This document shows positions 1-13,000 of a stretch of DNA of 64,000 bases, piece after piece. The position numbers were made by a program, and so were the translations under genes. Source of the stretch: Vanilla planifolia (taxonomy: Eukaryota; Streptophyta; Magnoliopsida; Asparagales; Orchidaceae). Below the pieces are notes generated by a model, which worked only from the letters and a program-made list of their open reading frames with translations, did no database searches and was not told the DNA's origin. The stretch's first letter is position 1, and every line of letters starts with the position of its first letter. The stretch is from assembly GCA_023846275.1 (NCBI GenBank), contig CM043874.1, positions 21,819,130-21,883,129 of the forward strand, written 5' to 3'.

Positions 1-3000
1 CAATTGAACCCTTTTATATGGACATTACACCTCTCTCCAAAGGCTCCAAACAACCTACAATGGTTATAAAGAAAATTCTTAATATTTTATAACTAATAGC
101 TACTTATAATTCCTAAATTGATGAAACTATTTAATCTAAAGATCATACAAGTATGATATACATATTATATTTATCACCATACCTTCATACTTGACCAATT
201 AGTTTAAATCAATACTAGTGAAAGATCATATTGGTATGATGAGATCATCATACATATACAAAGCAAAGATTCAAATTACAACTTGCATTTTATAAATTTC
301 ATGTTGGGTAATAACGAGGATCATACTAATGCAAATTACTTAACAATTATATCCTCTATTATCACAAGATTAAATACATATGATTAGAAAATCATACTTT
401 TATGAAGCATGTCAATACCCACATTTGGCCATCCAGACTTGTACAACTCGATTAAATACTATCGTACTCATACATTAAAGGTTATCATATTTCGAAAATA
501 CAACTCAATTCTCTACTTTACTAAGTGTTAGATCATATCTCTAAGGTTTAATAAAAGTTATATAAGTATGATAAGTAATATTGTATTGTACAAAACTATT
601 CAACCATGATTTTAACTTAAGGTAGTTAAATCTCTCAGACTCATTTGATTCAAATGAATTGTATGAGCATGATATGAAATATCATCTTCTACAAAGAGGC
701 TACATGTCGCACATCGGTAAGCAAAAATATGATCATATTGTTCGAGGGACTAAATTAGATAAGTACAAAGCTTTGTAGTACATAACCTTAACAATACTTG
801 CTTAGTTAAGATAAGGTCATACATATATAATATGGAGATAATATTGTACAAACTTCTTAATCCTATATGTATGATCGGCCAAAGATACCAACTTAAATAT
901 AAGATTATTGAGTCTGATCATATCCAGTTATATAAGATAACTAGTCGTATTATATGATAATTATATCATATACATACGAATAGTACAATTTTGTCAAACT
1001 TCACTAAATTTACATGCTTTTTAATTGTTACTTGATTAAAAATTATTAAGTAATGCATCCTATTAATTTTTCTATGTTATAAGGTATATTTTATATGTAA
1101 AGAAACATAGACGAAATGTTTACTTTAAGAAAATCCATAAAGGAGTGCATGAATAATTTTAAAAGCATTTAGCACTCACACTCAACCTTATCAAATCCTA
1201 GTATCTCAAATAAATTATCATGGATCTTACATTCTAAAATAAATAAAGATGACTCAAAAAAGATCTTCTTATTTGCTCAAGTATTGTGATTCTTTTGGTG
1301 TGAGTTACAATCAATATCAAAACATTACCAATTAGTTCATTAAATCAATTACAAAATTATCTTATCGATTCACCTATGTAATACTAAGATATATGATTTG
1401 AAATACTTAAAAAAATATTGGTAAAATAATATAATGATTTTATCATCATCAAATTATTGATCAAGAACCATGGGTTCAACAATATAACTTAGAGATAGGA
1501 CAAATCCTTTTACATTAAACAACCTAGAGATTGGTCAACAACAAATCATAAAAATCTTATAAACACTAGAAAGAAAATCTTATTACAATTGAATAGATAT
1601 AAAAATATAGTTCACTAAAAGATCAAGACAATTACTAAATATAATCAAGTGCTTATGTGATGAAGGCGTGAAGATGATGCAGAAAATGTAGAAACAACTT
1701 GATAAGAGAATGCAAGTGTTAAATGTATTATAAACCTCTTCTTGCATGCACTTGGATGATCCTAAAATTTTGAATTGTAGTTTACTCAATCATCTTTCTA
1801 CATATGTAATATGAAGCAAGGAGGATCTCAAAAAAGTTTAAAAGTGATTTGATAAGAACACCTTATCCTTATTATTTAAAAGCCTATTTATAAGTAAAAG
1901 ATCCCAAAGCATCTCCCAAAATACGTCCGACAATTATCTTAAAGTCTCTTTCAACAATTAGTCAAGATTACAATTTGTTTTATCAAATTAGCTGTTATAC
2001 CCAACATATATAATAAACTTGCAAGCGCGACATGGTAGCATGGATTGCACTAGGCATATTACATGTGCAAGTAGCATAGGTAGCACAAGACATGCAATTT
2101 GGTAGGTGAAATGACAATTTTTTTTCTTGAAAAGTACTCATATAATCTTGATAAACTCATGATTTTGATATATTCTAATGATTCAAAATGAAACCTATGA
2201 ATGCAATACTTTAAAGTCAATTTAAGCTTTACATTTGTTTATTAAATTACAATAAAAATCATTTTCTCTTACTTCTTGATGTTAATTTTATTATAATGCA
2301 AAGTCATGAATGAAAAGTATACTCAATAGATGCTTCTCATGACTTGCATTAATGGTATCAATTCAATTTTCCTAAACATGAGTGTGTGTGAAAATTCATG
2401 ATAGTTAAGTTAAATATCAACCTAATCTTTTAACATGAATTCTTAAAATGTGATAATCTCTTTTTCAAAAAATTAAGACTCATGCACACCATTAGAGTTG
2501 CTCTTTCATCTTTCATATCATTGAAATTTTATAAATATTACTAATTTGGACACTCATTAAGTCACTTATGATATGTGATCACGGGATGTACTTGTCATAT
2601 ATGTGGTCTGTTAAGCAAACTAATTAGACACATTAAATTATTACAAAAATGCTTAAAGAATTTTTCATCGTCAAAATCAAAAGTTTTAAATTAATGTGAT
2701 TCAATAGCTATAATTATTATTATAATTAAATCTATAGTAATTAATAGTTGTATCATCTAATGAAACACTAAAGCATTGATGTTCAAGGTTTAAATAAGAA
2801 GGTTGGTAAGAGTGCCAATCTCGTGGGGCATCTAGGTTGAGGTACCCTCGAGAACTAGATAGGGGAAGCCATAAGCATCAAATTCCTTTTAACTAATTGA
2901 GTAAAATATGATACATCTAACACCTTTGCATTCCTCTATTTACCCATCATTTGTCATTGATCATGCCAAAGGCAAGCTGATGTAAGCTTTGTAAAAGAAG

Positions 3001-3540
3001 TATAAAAAAAAGGCAAAGGCCCTAATCAATGAGAAATGCATAATACAAGCTCATACACAAAACATTCATTGGCAAAAAAACAAAGACTAAAATCCAAAGA
3101 AATTCAAAATAACATGGAACAAAATTTTCTACTTTAAAAAAAATTCCTTCATAACCTCATTAATCAAACATTTATAGCTTCCAAAAGCAACCATAAAACT
3201 TTCTAAGCTTCTAAAAATTTCATCATTTGTCTAAACTAATGTGCAAGAGACTTTCTTGTATCTAAACAATCAAAGAATAAACTGGAACAACCAGTCACAA
3301 ATCTTGGGTTGGATTCAACTGATCAGAAATCAACCAAAGCTAGTAAAAAAACGACTTGAGATTAGCTTGAGAGAAACAGGAAAACTTAATCAAACGATAA
3401 CCAAAGATGATTAGCAAAAGAAAGCTTGGCCAATAGTGCATTGTTGCTCAAGATATGGTGAGTTATGCTTCGTATGTAAGACATAACATGTATCAATGAT
3501 CAAATTGGTATAACAAAACAACCCTAGTTCGTATAACCAC
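1..3540. other. Intergenic flank downstream of the DGK gene
   Basis: No gene supported. The first 1 kb is dense in ATCATA/TATGAT words like those in the retroelement LTRs at 38-48 kb. A copia-type LTR is called separately at about 1440-2006. From 2007 to 3540 I see only AT-rich sequence with no recognisable product. Confidence 0.7.
1440..2006 (-). mobile_element. Probable copia-type LTR (solo or truncated), minus strand
   Basis: Read on the minus strand it begins TGTTGGGTATAACAGC at 2006 and has a TATA box (CTTATAAATAGGC) about 115 bp on, at 1894-1882. It continues with the CT-rich text and the AGTGTTTATAAG and TCTAGGTTG phrases common in plant copia LTRs. No primer-binding site or coding region follows it on the left, and the left boundary is approximate. 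The 1789-1583 reading frame lies inside it and is not a gene. Confidence 0.45.
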
Positions 3541-3542
3541 AA

Positions 3543-3548
3543 TTTATT
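3543..3548 (-). terminator. Possible poly(A) signal of the DGK gene
   Basis: AATAAA on the minus strand, about 360 bases past the stop codon. Sequence 3549-3906 has no other coding signature and is read as 3' UTR. The hexamer is common in AT-rich DNA, so this is a candidate only. Confidence 0.4.
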
Positions 3549-3906
3549 TTTACAATTTTAAGCTAGATAAACATGAACATTTAACAAAGATGGAATACAA
3601 AAATATAAAGCAACAATGGCAACCAACATGCAGTTACCGTGATGCTTGATGTATCAATCTTAAAAATTTACTGCAACGAGCAACAAAAAGATCTTTAGTT
3701 ACTGAGAACAGTGAAAATATATACAAAGCACAAATGAAACAATCAATCTCTACAGTGAGATTACACAGCCAAAAGCCAATACAGTGGCTGATACTTTTAA
3801 TCAAATAACTATCAGGAGCCTCAACCAAAACATGGTGTAGTGTACTCTTTGAAGTCTCTAAAGCAAAAGAAAAATAATATGATTTGCTCTAAAGGAAATA
3901 TGGAAG

Positions 3907-4056
3907 CTAAGAAAGCCTGAGAGCCATTTCTTGAAGAAGGATTCTCTTTTGTGAAGCAGTAATGATGCGATTGCTTTCAGCATTCTCAAGCACGTCAGTG
4001 ACTATAGCCGCAGCATGGCCCAGAGGTTCCTCGGACACTCTCTTTAACATGAACGG
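3907..4056 (-). CDS. DGK1-like: DGK coding exon 7 and stop
   Basis: It encodes residues 665-713: [18 protein letters not shown] followed by a helical C-terminus ending MALRLS and TAG. The acceptor is GGATCAG|CCG, after a 120 bp intron. The C-terminal helix with [15 protein letters not shown] is typical of the DGK1/2 group. Confidence 0.93.
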   Translation of the reverse strand, partial: PFMLKRVSEEPLGHAAAIVTDVLENAESNRIITASQKRILLQEMALRLS

Positions 4057-7000
4057 CTGATCCAAAGGTAGTAAACAGATGTCAATGGTATATCTTAGTT
4101 ATGTTAGTCCTCAGATATGCCAGATGGAGGAAGAATGCAAAAGGGAAGTGTTTGCTTTTGATTGTACAAAACTCACCTGCCCATGGTGAGATATGGATAG
4201 TGTGCAAGGTTTCTGAGACCAAGGTTCACCGTCCACTTGAACTGGAAGGGGAGCCAAGACATGAATCTTCATAGACTTCCCTTGAGCAAGCCTCTTTGCT
4301 CTAGAGAGTCCAATCTTTTAACCAAATGAACAAAAAAAACATACACTGATTAATTAAAAAAAGACGTTTGGTTTAGTGTTGTTTGATTAACAATGACGTC
4401 TAAATAAATAGATTTAGTGATATCAGTATTCTTAAACTTGTTATAATTTTTTTTGTTAATTAAATAAATATTATCTAAATAATCTTTTATTTTTATTTTT
4501 AACATCAAGATAATCAACACTAAAATGTTGTTCAAATTAATTAAAATTGTTAATAATATTATTTAATGATATTATAGAATCAAATGCTTGATATCATTAC
4601 ATAATATCATATTAAATGATAATATTACTAAATTGAACGTCCTTTAAAACATCTCTCAAGATATTTTCCAAAGAAACCAATTAGTCTAAAATAGTGTGAG
4701 ATATCATGATTTATAAATTTTTCAATTTTTTTCACAGAATACCATACGAATATCATGACCTACAAAATTTTTCATAGGAAATAAATCAAATTGAAAACAT
4801 TGCAAATAACTACCTGAAGCTTCCCGAGATGCCAAGTTCCACTAATACTAACTACTTCCAGAATCTTGTCATGCATCGACTGTGAATTGAAATTATCATC
4901 ATTTTCATCATCTTCATTTTGCCACAGATCAACTCCTCCCATATAGCTGCTAATGTTGGCCACAAGTACACCTTCAGCATCCTGCACAATAGTTTGTGAA
5001 TCAGTAACTCAGCAAAATGAAGTTTATAATACAAGCATAGCATTGGGAGCCTTAATAGAATATGAAGTGGGCCTTATGCGAAAGCCTATTAATTGATGAG
5101 CTAGACTCCATATCCCTCCCCCAATTAAATGCAACTTAACAGTTTCAAACATGTTTTTCAATCAAAACCACAAAGGAGGTACTAAGTGTTATCCAAGATC
5201 AAAGCAGCAGTTGGAACATGGCTTGAGAAGTTCAAGTTACACAACAAGGAGTTGATGCCTTCTCAACAGGGTTGACAATTCCATCTCAGTCTAATGGGAC
5301 ATAATTCGAGATAAGAATAAATAAGCCAAGAAAATACTAGAAGACCGGATAGGCGATCAATATAGAATAAAAACTTATACTCTGCAATTCTCTTCATGAT
5401 ACATATTTATAATATATCTTTGCGACTTTCATACCAATACCACTAACCTCTCACCAAAACCAATCGCCCCTTTGGAAACCAATATGGAGGATTTCGATCA
5501 CAACATTCAGAGCCCCTCAATAAACATGGCCCCACACAATGGGGAGGAGAAATTAATAGGAGCGATGACTAAGGTTTGAAAGAGGAAGATGATGGAGAAA
5601 AAAGACATGACAGGTGGGTTCTTGATTTTGATAAAAAAAAATACAAAATCAAACTGGATTGGATTGGGTTTCTGAGACCCAATCCTAAACTGACTAGGCT
5701 ATCAGTCCCAAACCTGTGGGTTTAATATTTTTGTACACTTCCCATTAAGGATTGGACAAGTCGGGATAGCCAAGTTTGATAAAAATTACCATAGATGTCC
5801 AATCCCCAATAAAGAGAACGATGCTCCCAATTGTGGTGAAGACACTCCCAAGCAGATGTTTATCCATGTACACTCCACTTGGTAGTTAGCCATCACAAGA
5901 ACCATCAATATACTAGACTAGAAGTCCCTTCCACAATGCTTTCCACAAACTACATTACTTAGCCAACATAGGAGTCACCAATACGGTTGCTTATAATTCC
6001 CTCCTGCATTGTTTACCACAAGCTCCAGTTCAGATCAAATGAGAGCTAATACTATTATACTTTATTCTTTTCATCACAAAGTCCAGCTCAACGGAACTTG
6101 GTTAAAACCCTTCAGAAAAGGTTATAACTGCATAATGCTAAACCTTTTCTCTAAAATTCTGAAACAGTCATGAGGTAGTTTGTTGCCAAGCTTCTACATG
6201 TTAGGCACGAATTATTTCAGTATTTTTGAAGAATAAACTCTACCCACGAACATTCAAAACCCAAACATGCTTCTCAAATAAATAGGAATTCCCAATGCAA
6301 AAGCAACTGCTGTCATACTGCCTCTACACACGCTGGTGTGCTGTTTGCTTCACTAAGGCACATGATGTGCTTATTTAGGGGTTTTTTTCTCCAGCAGATC
6401 GCATAGAGTTGGATCAATCACGAATATAAAGATGAAATGGCGGTGCGTTGTGCAACGTTAGCATTCAACGAGCATAAAACATGACAATTGACTTGAATAT
6501 AATGGGGATGACTCACACAGGATTAAAGCCAAATGAAACACACCTCTGGTACTTCTACATCAGCTCCATCAACCTCAAGTCTTATTTGCCATGGAAAGTC
6601 TGCAAATGTCCTGTCCATGATAAATTTGGCACCTTCTCGTGCATAAAGCACCTTGTTAAGAAACTGCAATATCATGTGAGGTTAAATTCTTGGAGAAGAC
6701 AACCGTTAGTTCAATTATAGAGTGCAGGTGAAGTGTCTCAAAGACAAAAAAAAGATAACAAAAATATGTCGCAGCAAAAGACCAACATGTTAGGGATATT
6801 GTGAGAGCAATATTCACGTCACTTAAACTAAGTGAGAAGGTGCTAAAATACATGCAATACACTTGAAAAAAAAAAATCACTAAGAAAGCCATAAAGCATC
6901 ATACCTTCATGAAGTTTAAGCATCATAATTTATTTAGATATTAGCATTTCCTTGGTTACTCAAATTTGTAGAATCATTTTGTTCTCTAACTTAAATGGCG

Positions 7001-10000
7001 TACCAAAAACTTTTCTGCCATTAAAATTACTTTAAAAGTATCACCACTACTAAATTTCTCTTGGCTATTAACTAGTTCTATGCTGAACTGTACTTTTCCT
7101 GTGCACACAATAACTCAGCAAAGAGCCAGACTCCAACCACGTAGGACCAAGATCAAGAATCATATGATGCTATTGCTCTCTATAAAATATCCTCATCAAG
7201 TTTGACGTGTTCAGGGTGGTAATCCATGTTTATTAAGAAAACTAATAATTTGACTTCTATAATTAAAACATACTCGGTCTGGTTTAACCTAAAACGGAAG
7301 CAATTTTCTTTTTTTGCGATTCTTATAGGCTTGAGCTAGTCCAATGCTCTATACAACATAATCATTCCTTATGGTACTGATTTGTCAATGGTCATTCATC
7401 CACCTTGAATCCCTCCACAAAACTCAATTTGCAGCTCAAAAACCAGTACTGATCTCACACTTGTTTATAAAACATAACTTTTCCAAATCAAAAAGAGACG
7501 AATTAATCCTCTTCGCTTTACATTCAACTAGAGGGAAATATAGGCTTGTCAACCTGTGTAGCTCATTTAGCCCAATTCAATTGATGAGCAGGCTCGAATA
7601 AGTGATTCAGTCATTCACCAAACAGCTCCTAGTAAACCAAGTTCAACCTAGCTTCCAAGGTGAACTAGATCCCACTCATTCATTTTCCAATGTCAATTTA
7701 ACCTGGGCCACAATACTTTTCTAGCCCAAACATATTAGAAAAATTGGATTTAGGCTAAGTTTTCAAGGGTTCAGAAAATTAACCTACAATTAAACTAGTT
7801 CATCCCACGCAACACCCACCCCAAAATCTATGAAATGCAAAAACTTCTCAGAGGTCCTCAAGGCAATGTTACATGTAGACACCAGCACTCTTCAGACACT
7901 TTAAAACACGTATAGGGCATTCCAAATTATACTTATTATTTATTTAATTCATAAAATAATGTTGGATATTCCAAGAGACTTTTAACACTTCAGGTTATTT
8001 GCATTTATCTACCAATATGCAATTAATTTAAAATTGGCAATAAACTGCAATTACTTTATATAACTAAAAGTTATCAAATGCTTTAACTTCTAAACTTCTA
8101 CTCGACCGATTTATGCATCACATTTCATCCCTAACTTTTCCACAAGTCGTTCCCCAATGACCAGAGATCAATTTTGCCCAACCAAGAGATCAGTTCAGAG
8201 CCTTCAACAGCTATTTTAGAGGTCTTGACCAGAGTTGCAAACAATTTACTGAAACATAACTACTCTGAAGAAACTCAGCCAAAGTCTAGTGAGAGATATT
8301 GTATAGGAAGAAGACTATTTGACAAGCAACAAGAGCACGTAACAAATCTCCAGAGAACTCAAGAACACCTTTCAGAACCCCATGGACCACTTTTAACGCA
8401 TCAAGGAGATGATCCCAAGCAAACTCGTGGACTATGAAGTAATGCATGATACTATCGCACTTATTCCAGCCTTGGAAGAGAAATGGACCTATTTTAAGGC
8501 CTCAAGGACCATGAAGCAATGCATGATATTATTGCACTTTTTGAAGCCTCAGAAGACCAGGTCAAAACTCAAGCTTAATACTCGAAAACCAATCAACACT
8601 ACCAACGGCATACTCGAGCATGAGTAGATCAGAGAAGGTTTGAGATTAGTTGGAGATTAAGTGTTCAAAATACACGAAGAGAGATCATCAAGAGTGGAAT
8701 AGTTCACTTTTAGCATTAAGAGATTTAAGAATTCTGGGAGTTACTGGATTCCACAATTATTTAAGGGTCAAATTAAACTAGCTTCTTTATTCTCTTATTC
8801 TATTATTTCATTCTATGTTTTATCTAATATAGTTATCCAAAATAAGACCTATTAGACATATCTAATAAAAAGAGAGGAAAAGGGAGAGAAAGAGAATGAT
8901 AATAGAGTTGTAATTTTTATTTGGTTTGGAAATTTGAAACACTAATCAATAAAAATTAATAAGGCCACCCTTTCTTCATTCTATGTGGTATCTTCTACTT
9001 AAATATGGTTTATCTATACTTTCAAGAAGAAACTTCACCTCTTTCAACTAATAGAAGATCGAATCAAGAAAATGCAAATCATTTATGTATCAAAGAAACC
9101 TTCTTAATGATGTATGGGAAAAACTAGATAGTCAAGAAAGAAAAGTCAAATATCCTTGCAACCATCAAAAGAAAAGAATTTTAAAGAAGTTGAGTCCATA
9201 GCACACAATGGAGAATACAGATGGTCATTAGAATAATAGATGGGACAGTTGGCCTAAACCATGCAAGCTTTGGTAGAGGTTGTCATAAGATAGCAATCTA
9301 CTCCAACTAATACACACTAGAAGAATATGCCCCAAAAAGGATTCAACTTGAGTTTGAATCAACCTAGAAGAGTCCCATCTAAATCCAATAGAAGACAAGG
9401 ATAAAGATGCCACCAACAACATCAATTAGGCACTATCACAAGTAGGAGCACAAAGCCCTTTGAAGGTTGAAGTAAAGGTGGACCTGTAATTGAATGATGT
9501 TGAGACTAATGTCGCAAAGTTGAACACTTGGATCACCCACATTGAGACTTTTCTTCATTCAGCTATTCTTCAAGCAAGGTCTTCAATAAGTTAAAATTCA
9601 CAAGTCATGCATTGGCTACTGTTAAACTCATCCACAAAGGCATGAGCACGAAGAGATTTCGTAGAGTAACATAAAAAGGATAATCTGCCAAAAATTTTAA
9701 CGAAGGGTCTACAATGAGAAGAGATGAAAAAGTAGCACAAAAAGCACCAACGCAAAGGGCAAGCCATGCAGTACGTTCTTGACTTTCGCAAACAAGATAT
9801 GACTCTTAAAGTACTCATTAATGACATCTCAACGATGAAGTATATCATAGAACTTGAATTGTTCTTGTTTATCACCTTTAGTGAAGCCAATTCCTAGGTC
9901 GTGATGATTGAAAAGAACAAGGTATGATACGAAAAAACATTACCAATCACATCAAAGCATAAGCATGACAAAAATGAGATAAAAGGAGAGTTCAAGGATA

Positions 10001-13000
10001 GTTGTAACAACGACAACCACCTAAGTTAAATGAGACAACCTCAAGGACCTCGAAGAAAATATGTGGATTGATACTATAATCACAATCAAAAGAGAGGGCA
10101 TATTAATGAGAAATATTAAACATTAAATCCAGAATTATAACCCAAGAGACAAATTGGTGATCAAAGCAAATGATCAATAATAAATACTAATCAGGGACCA
10201 GACACAAAGTATAAACTACAAATTCTAGCCTATCAATGATGGTAAACAAATTGAAGACAACATGCCATTAGAATTTGAGAAAAGTCGACAAGAGTTATTT
10301 GCACTAAGAATGCAAGTGAAGTGAGTAGAAGTCATTATCGACATAGGCAACAAGAAATATTTCATCTTAGCTAGTCTTGTGTAATACTTGAAACTTGCAA
10401 CCATTACTCGTCATTAACCCTCTATTGTCTAGGATGGATTCAAAAAAATGCCGAAGTCCACATAGTACAACAGTGCTAATACAAGTTTACAATCACCCAA
10501 ACTACATCAACAAATATATTTGAAAAGTCATACCCATCAATGTATACTAAATAATCCTCAGAACCTATCACTTTTGGTATTAGTCACCAAGCCCAACAAT
10601 ACTATTTCACAAAGGATATGAAGAAGGATTTCATGAATAGAATACTTCAACATGTGGACTTGGTAGCCACCAAGTATGTAAAGAGACTTAGCAATGCATG
10701 TCAAGAGCACTTGTTATTGGTAGTACAACTAAAGAAACCTGGTCAGCAAGAAGCTCAACAATCAAGAGAAGAGAAAGCATATAAAACTCTACAAAATAAG
10801 TATACTAATCTATTCAAAGACCTTTGACGACCAACCCCAAAAAGAATGTCGAGCATGAAATCACTTTAGCATTAGATGTGCTTCTATCGAAAATTAGATT
10901 GTACAAAGAGTCAAACAATAAAGGAGTCAAGAAATAGGTTAAGGAGATACTCAAGGAAAGTGTTTTAAAACCAAGCATTTGGTCGTGTGAATCACTCGTG
11001 GTATGGATACAAAAGAAAGATGGAGGATGACACGTGTGTTAACTACCATACCCTTAACAAGATCATAGTTAAGAATTTGGATCAATGATATGCTAGATCA
11101 GTTGTAGCATGCACAATTATTCACCAAGCTAACTCTAAAATTTGGGTATTATAAAGTGTGGATCAATGAGCAAGATACCCAAAAGATAACATTCAAGACC
11201 TAATAAAGCCTATAAAAACAACTTGTCATGTCCTTTGGTCCATGCAATGCATCGAGCACCTTCACAAGTTTATTGAATGATATGCATCACCATTATATTG
11301 ACCATTTTGGCATATTTGGATGACATCCTTGACTATAGCCAAGCTATGTTGAGCATAACAAACATGTGCAATAGGCTTTCAATCTACTCCAACAACACCA
11401 ACTAAATTTACACCTAAGTGTGAATTTGGGTTGACTCTCTCATGTACTTGGCATTCAAGATAAGTCATAGGAAATCAAGTTTGATAAAGGAATAACAAGG
11501 GCTATTTAGGAATGTTCAAAGCCCACAAAGACAACCAAAATCAAGAGATTCACAAGAGCTAGCCCATATCTACAAAAGTTCACTCAGAACTTCTCCAAGA
11601 TTGCAACACCCTCAAATGATGTTACTGAAGTCAACCAAGGGTTCAGGTGGAAGGATAAACACGTGAAGGCCTTGAAGACAATTATCTACCAAGCACTTGT
11701 ATTGGCTTTACCCAACCTACAACAAACTTTGAAGTTATGGCCAATGCACCAATCTATGTTATTATAGCCATAGTAATGCAACAAGTAAAGCCAATAATAA
11801 ATTATTCAAATATGCTACAGGAAGCACAACAAATTATCTTATGAAAAAAAGATAATGATATTAAACCAAGTCATGAAGCACTGGTAGTTATTCTTGCTAA
11901 ATAAAAAGATTCTTGTTCAACACTTCAATTTCTTCAAACACAAGTGGAGATTTAGCAAGCTAGACACCTAAAATGGGTGGTTTACTTAAAACAATATAGC
12001 CTAGTCATGAAGTACAACAAGGGAGAGCACAAGTTCACCAATGTGCTCTCTAGACCCAGGACAAGAAACCCATACTTATAATTATGGAGATACAACTGAA
12101 AGAGCACGAAACATATGATGATGAGTTATGCCAAAGGCCTTGACTATCAAGGCATATTAAAGGAGTTAGAAGACAGAAAACCCTTATAATTCACTATACA
12201 AGGAAGTCAACAATGTCAAGGTCATTAATTATGTACTACCTAGGATGCAGATAAGTTAAAATGGATCAGAAAAACTCATATATTAAAAGTAATTGGACCA
12301 TCTAGTTTGACAAACTTAACAAAATGTACAAATATATGTCTTGGACCCTACATAAAGTATGAGATTTAAAAGTTCCTTTGAGAGTGTGTTCTTTGCAGCA
12401 CAATCAAGCTGATAAAAAGCAAGCAAAGCTTGTATCTAATATTACAAGTATCAAGCTAACCATGACATAATATATTAATGGATTTTCTATAAAGATTACT
12501 GACAAAAAGATGTGGTCATGACTATCTACTTATAGTCATTGACAGATTTTCCTAAATGACAGAACTCATGTCATGCATGTAAGAGATCAAGAATGAAGAG
12601 GCAAAATGATTGTCCTTCGAAAAAGTTTGAGTAATAATGGACTATCAATGAGTATCATATAAAATAAAGACACTCATTTTTTGAATGGATTCTAGCACTC
12701 TATGGTAAATGACAAATATGAGCCTACAAAGAAGTATAACCTCCCATCCTCAAAAAGGCAAAGAAATAGTAGTCATGAAAAGGGTGATAGTACATCTGTT
12801 GAAAAGGTATAACTCGTAGCATCCAAAGTCATCGAACTAGAGTTTAAAATATATATAGTTGAGCTATTCATAGTTCAATAAGTCAAAGTTCATCCAAGAT
12901 GTGTTTAACCTATCAATACAAAGCCCATTTCACCTAGAATTCAAGTTAGCACATCTTGGGAGGCCAAAAAACAACACAACGATGAGCTAAGAAGTTTATT

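Noticed and set aside
2790..2880. GC-richer patch that looked tRNA-like (GGTTGGTAAGAGTGCC...)
   Set aside because: No cloverleaf and no proper B box (GGTTCGANTCC) could be drawn.
9591..9890. 99-codon minus-strand frame
   Set aside because: Antisense to the gag-like part of the intron 3 gypsy element, without family features.
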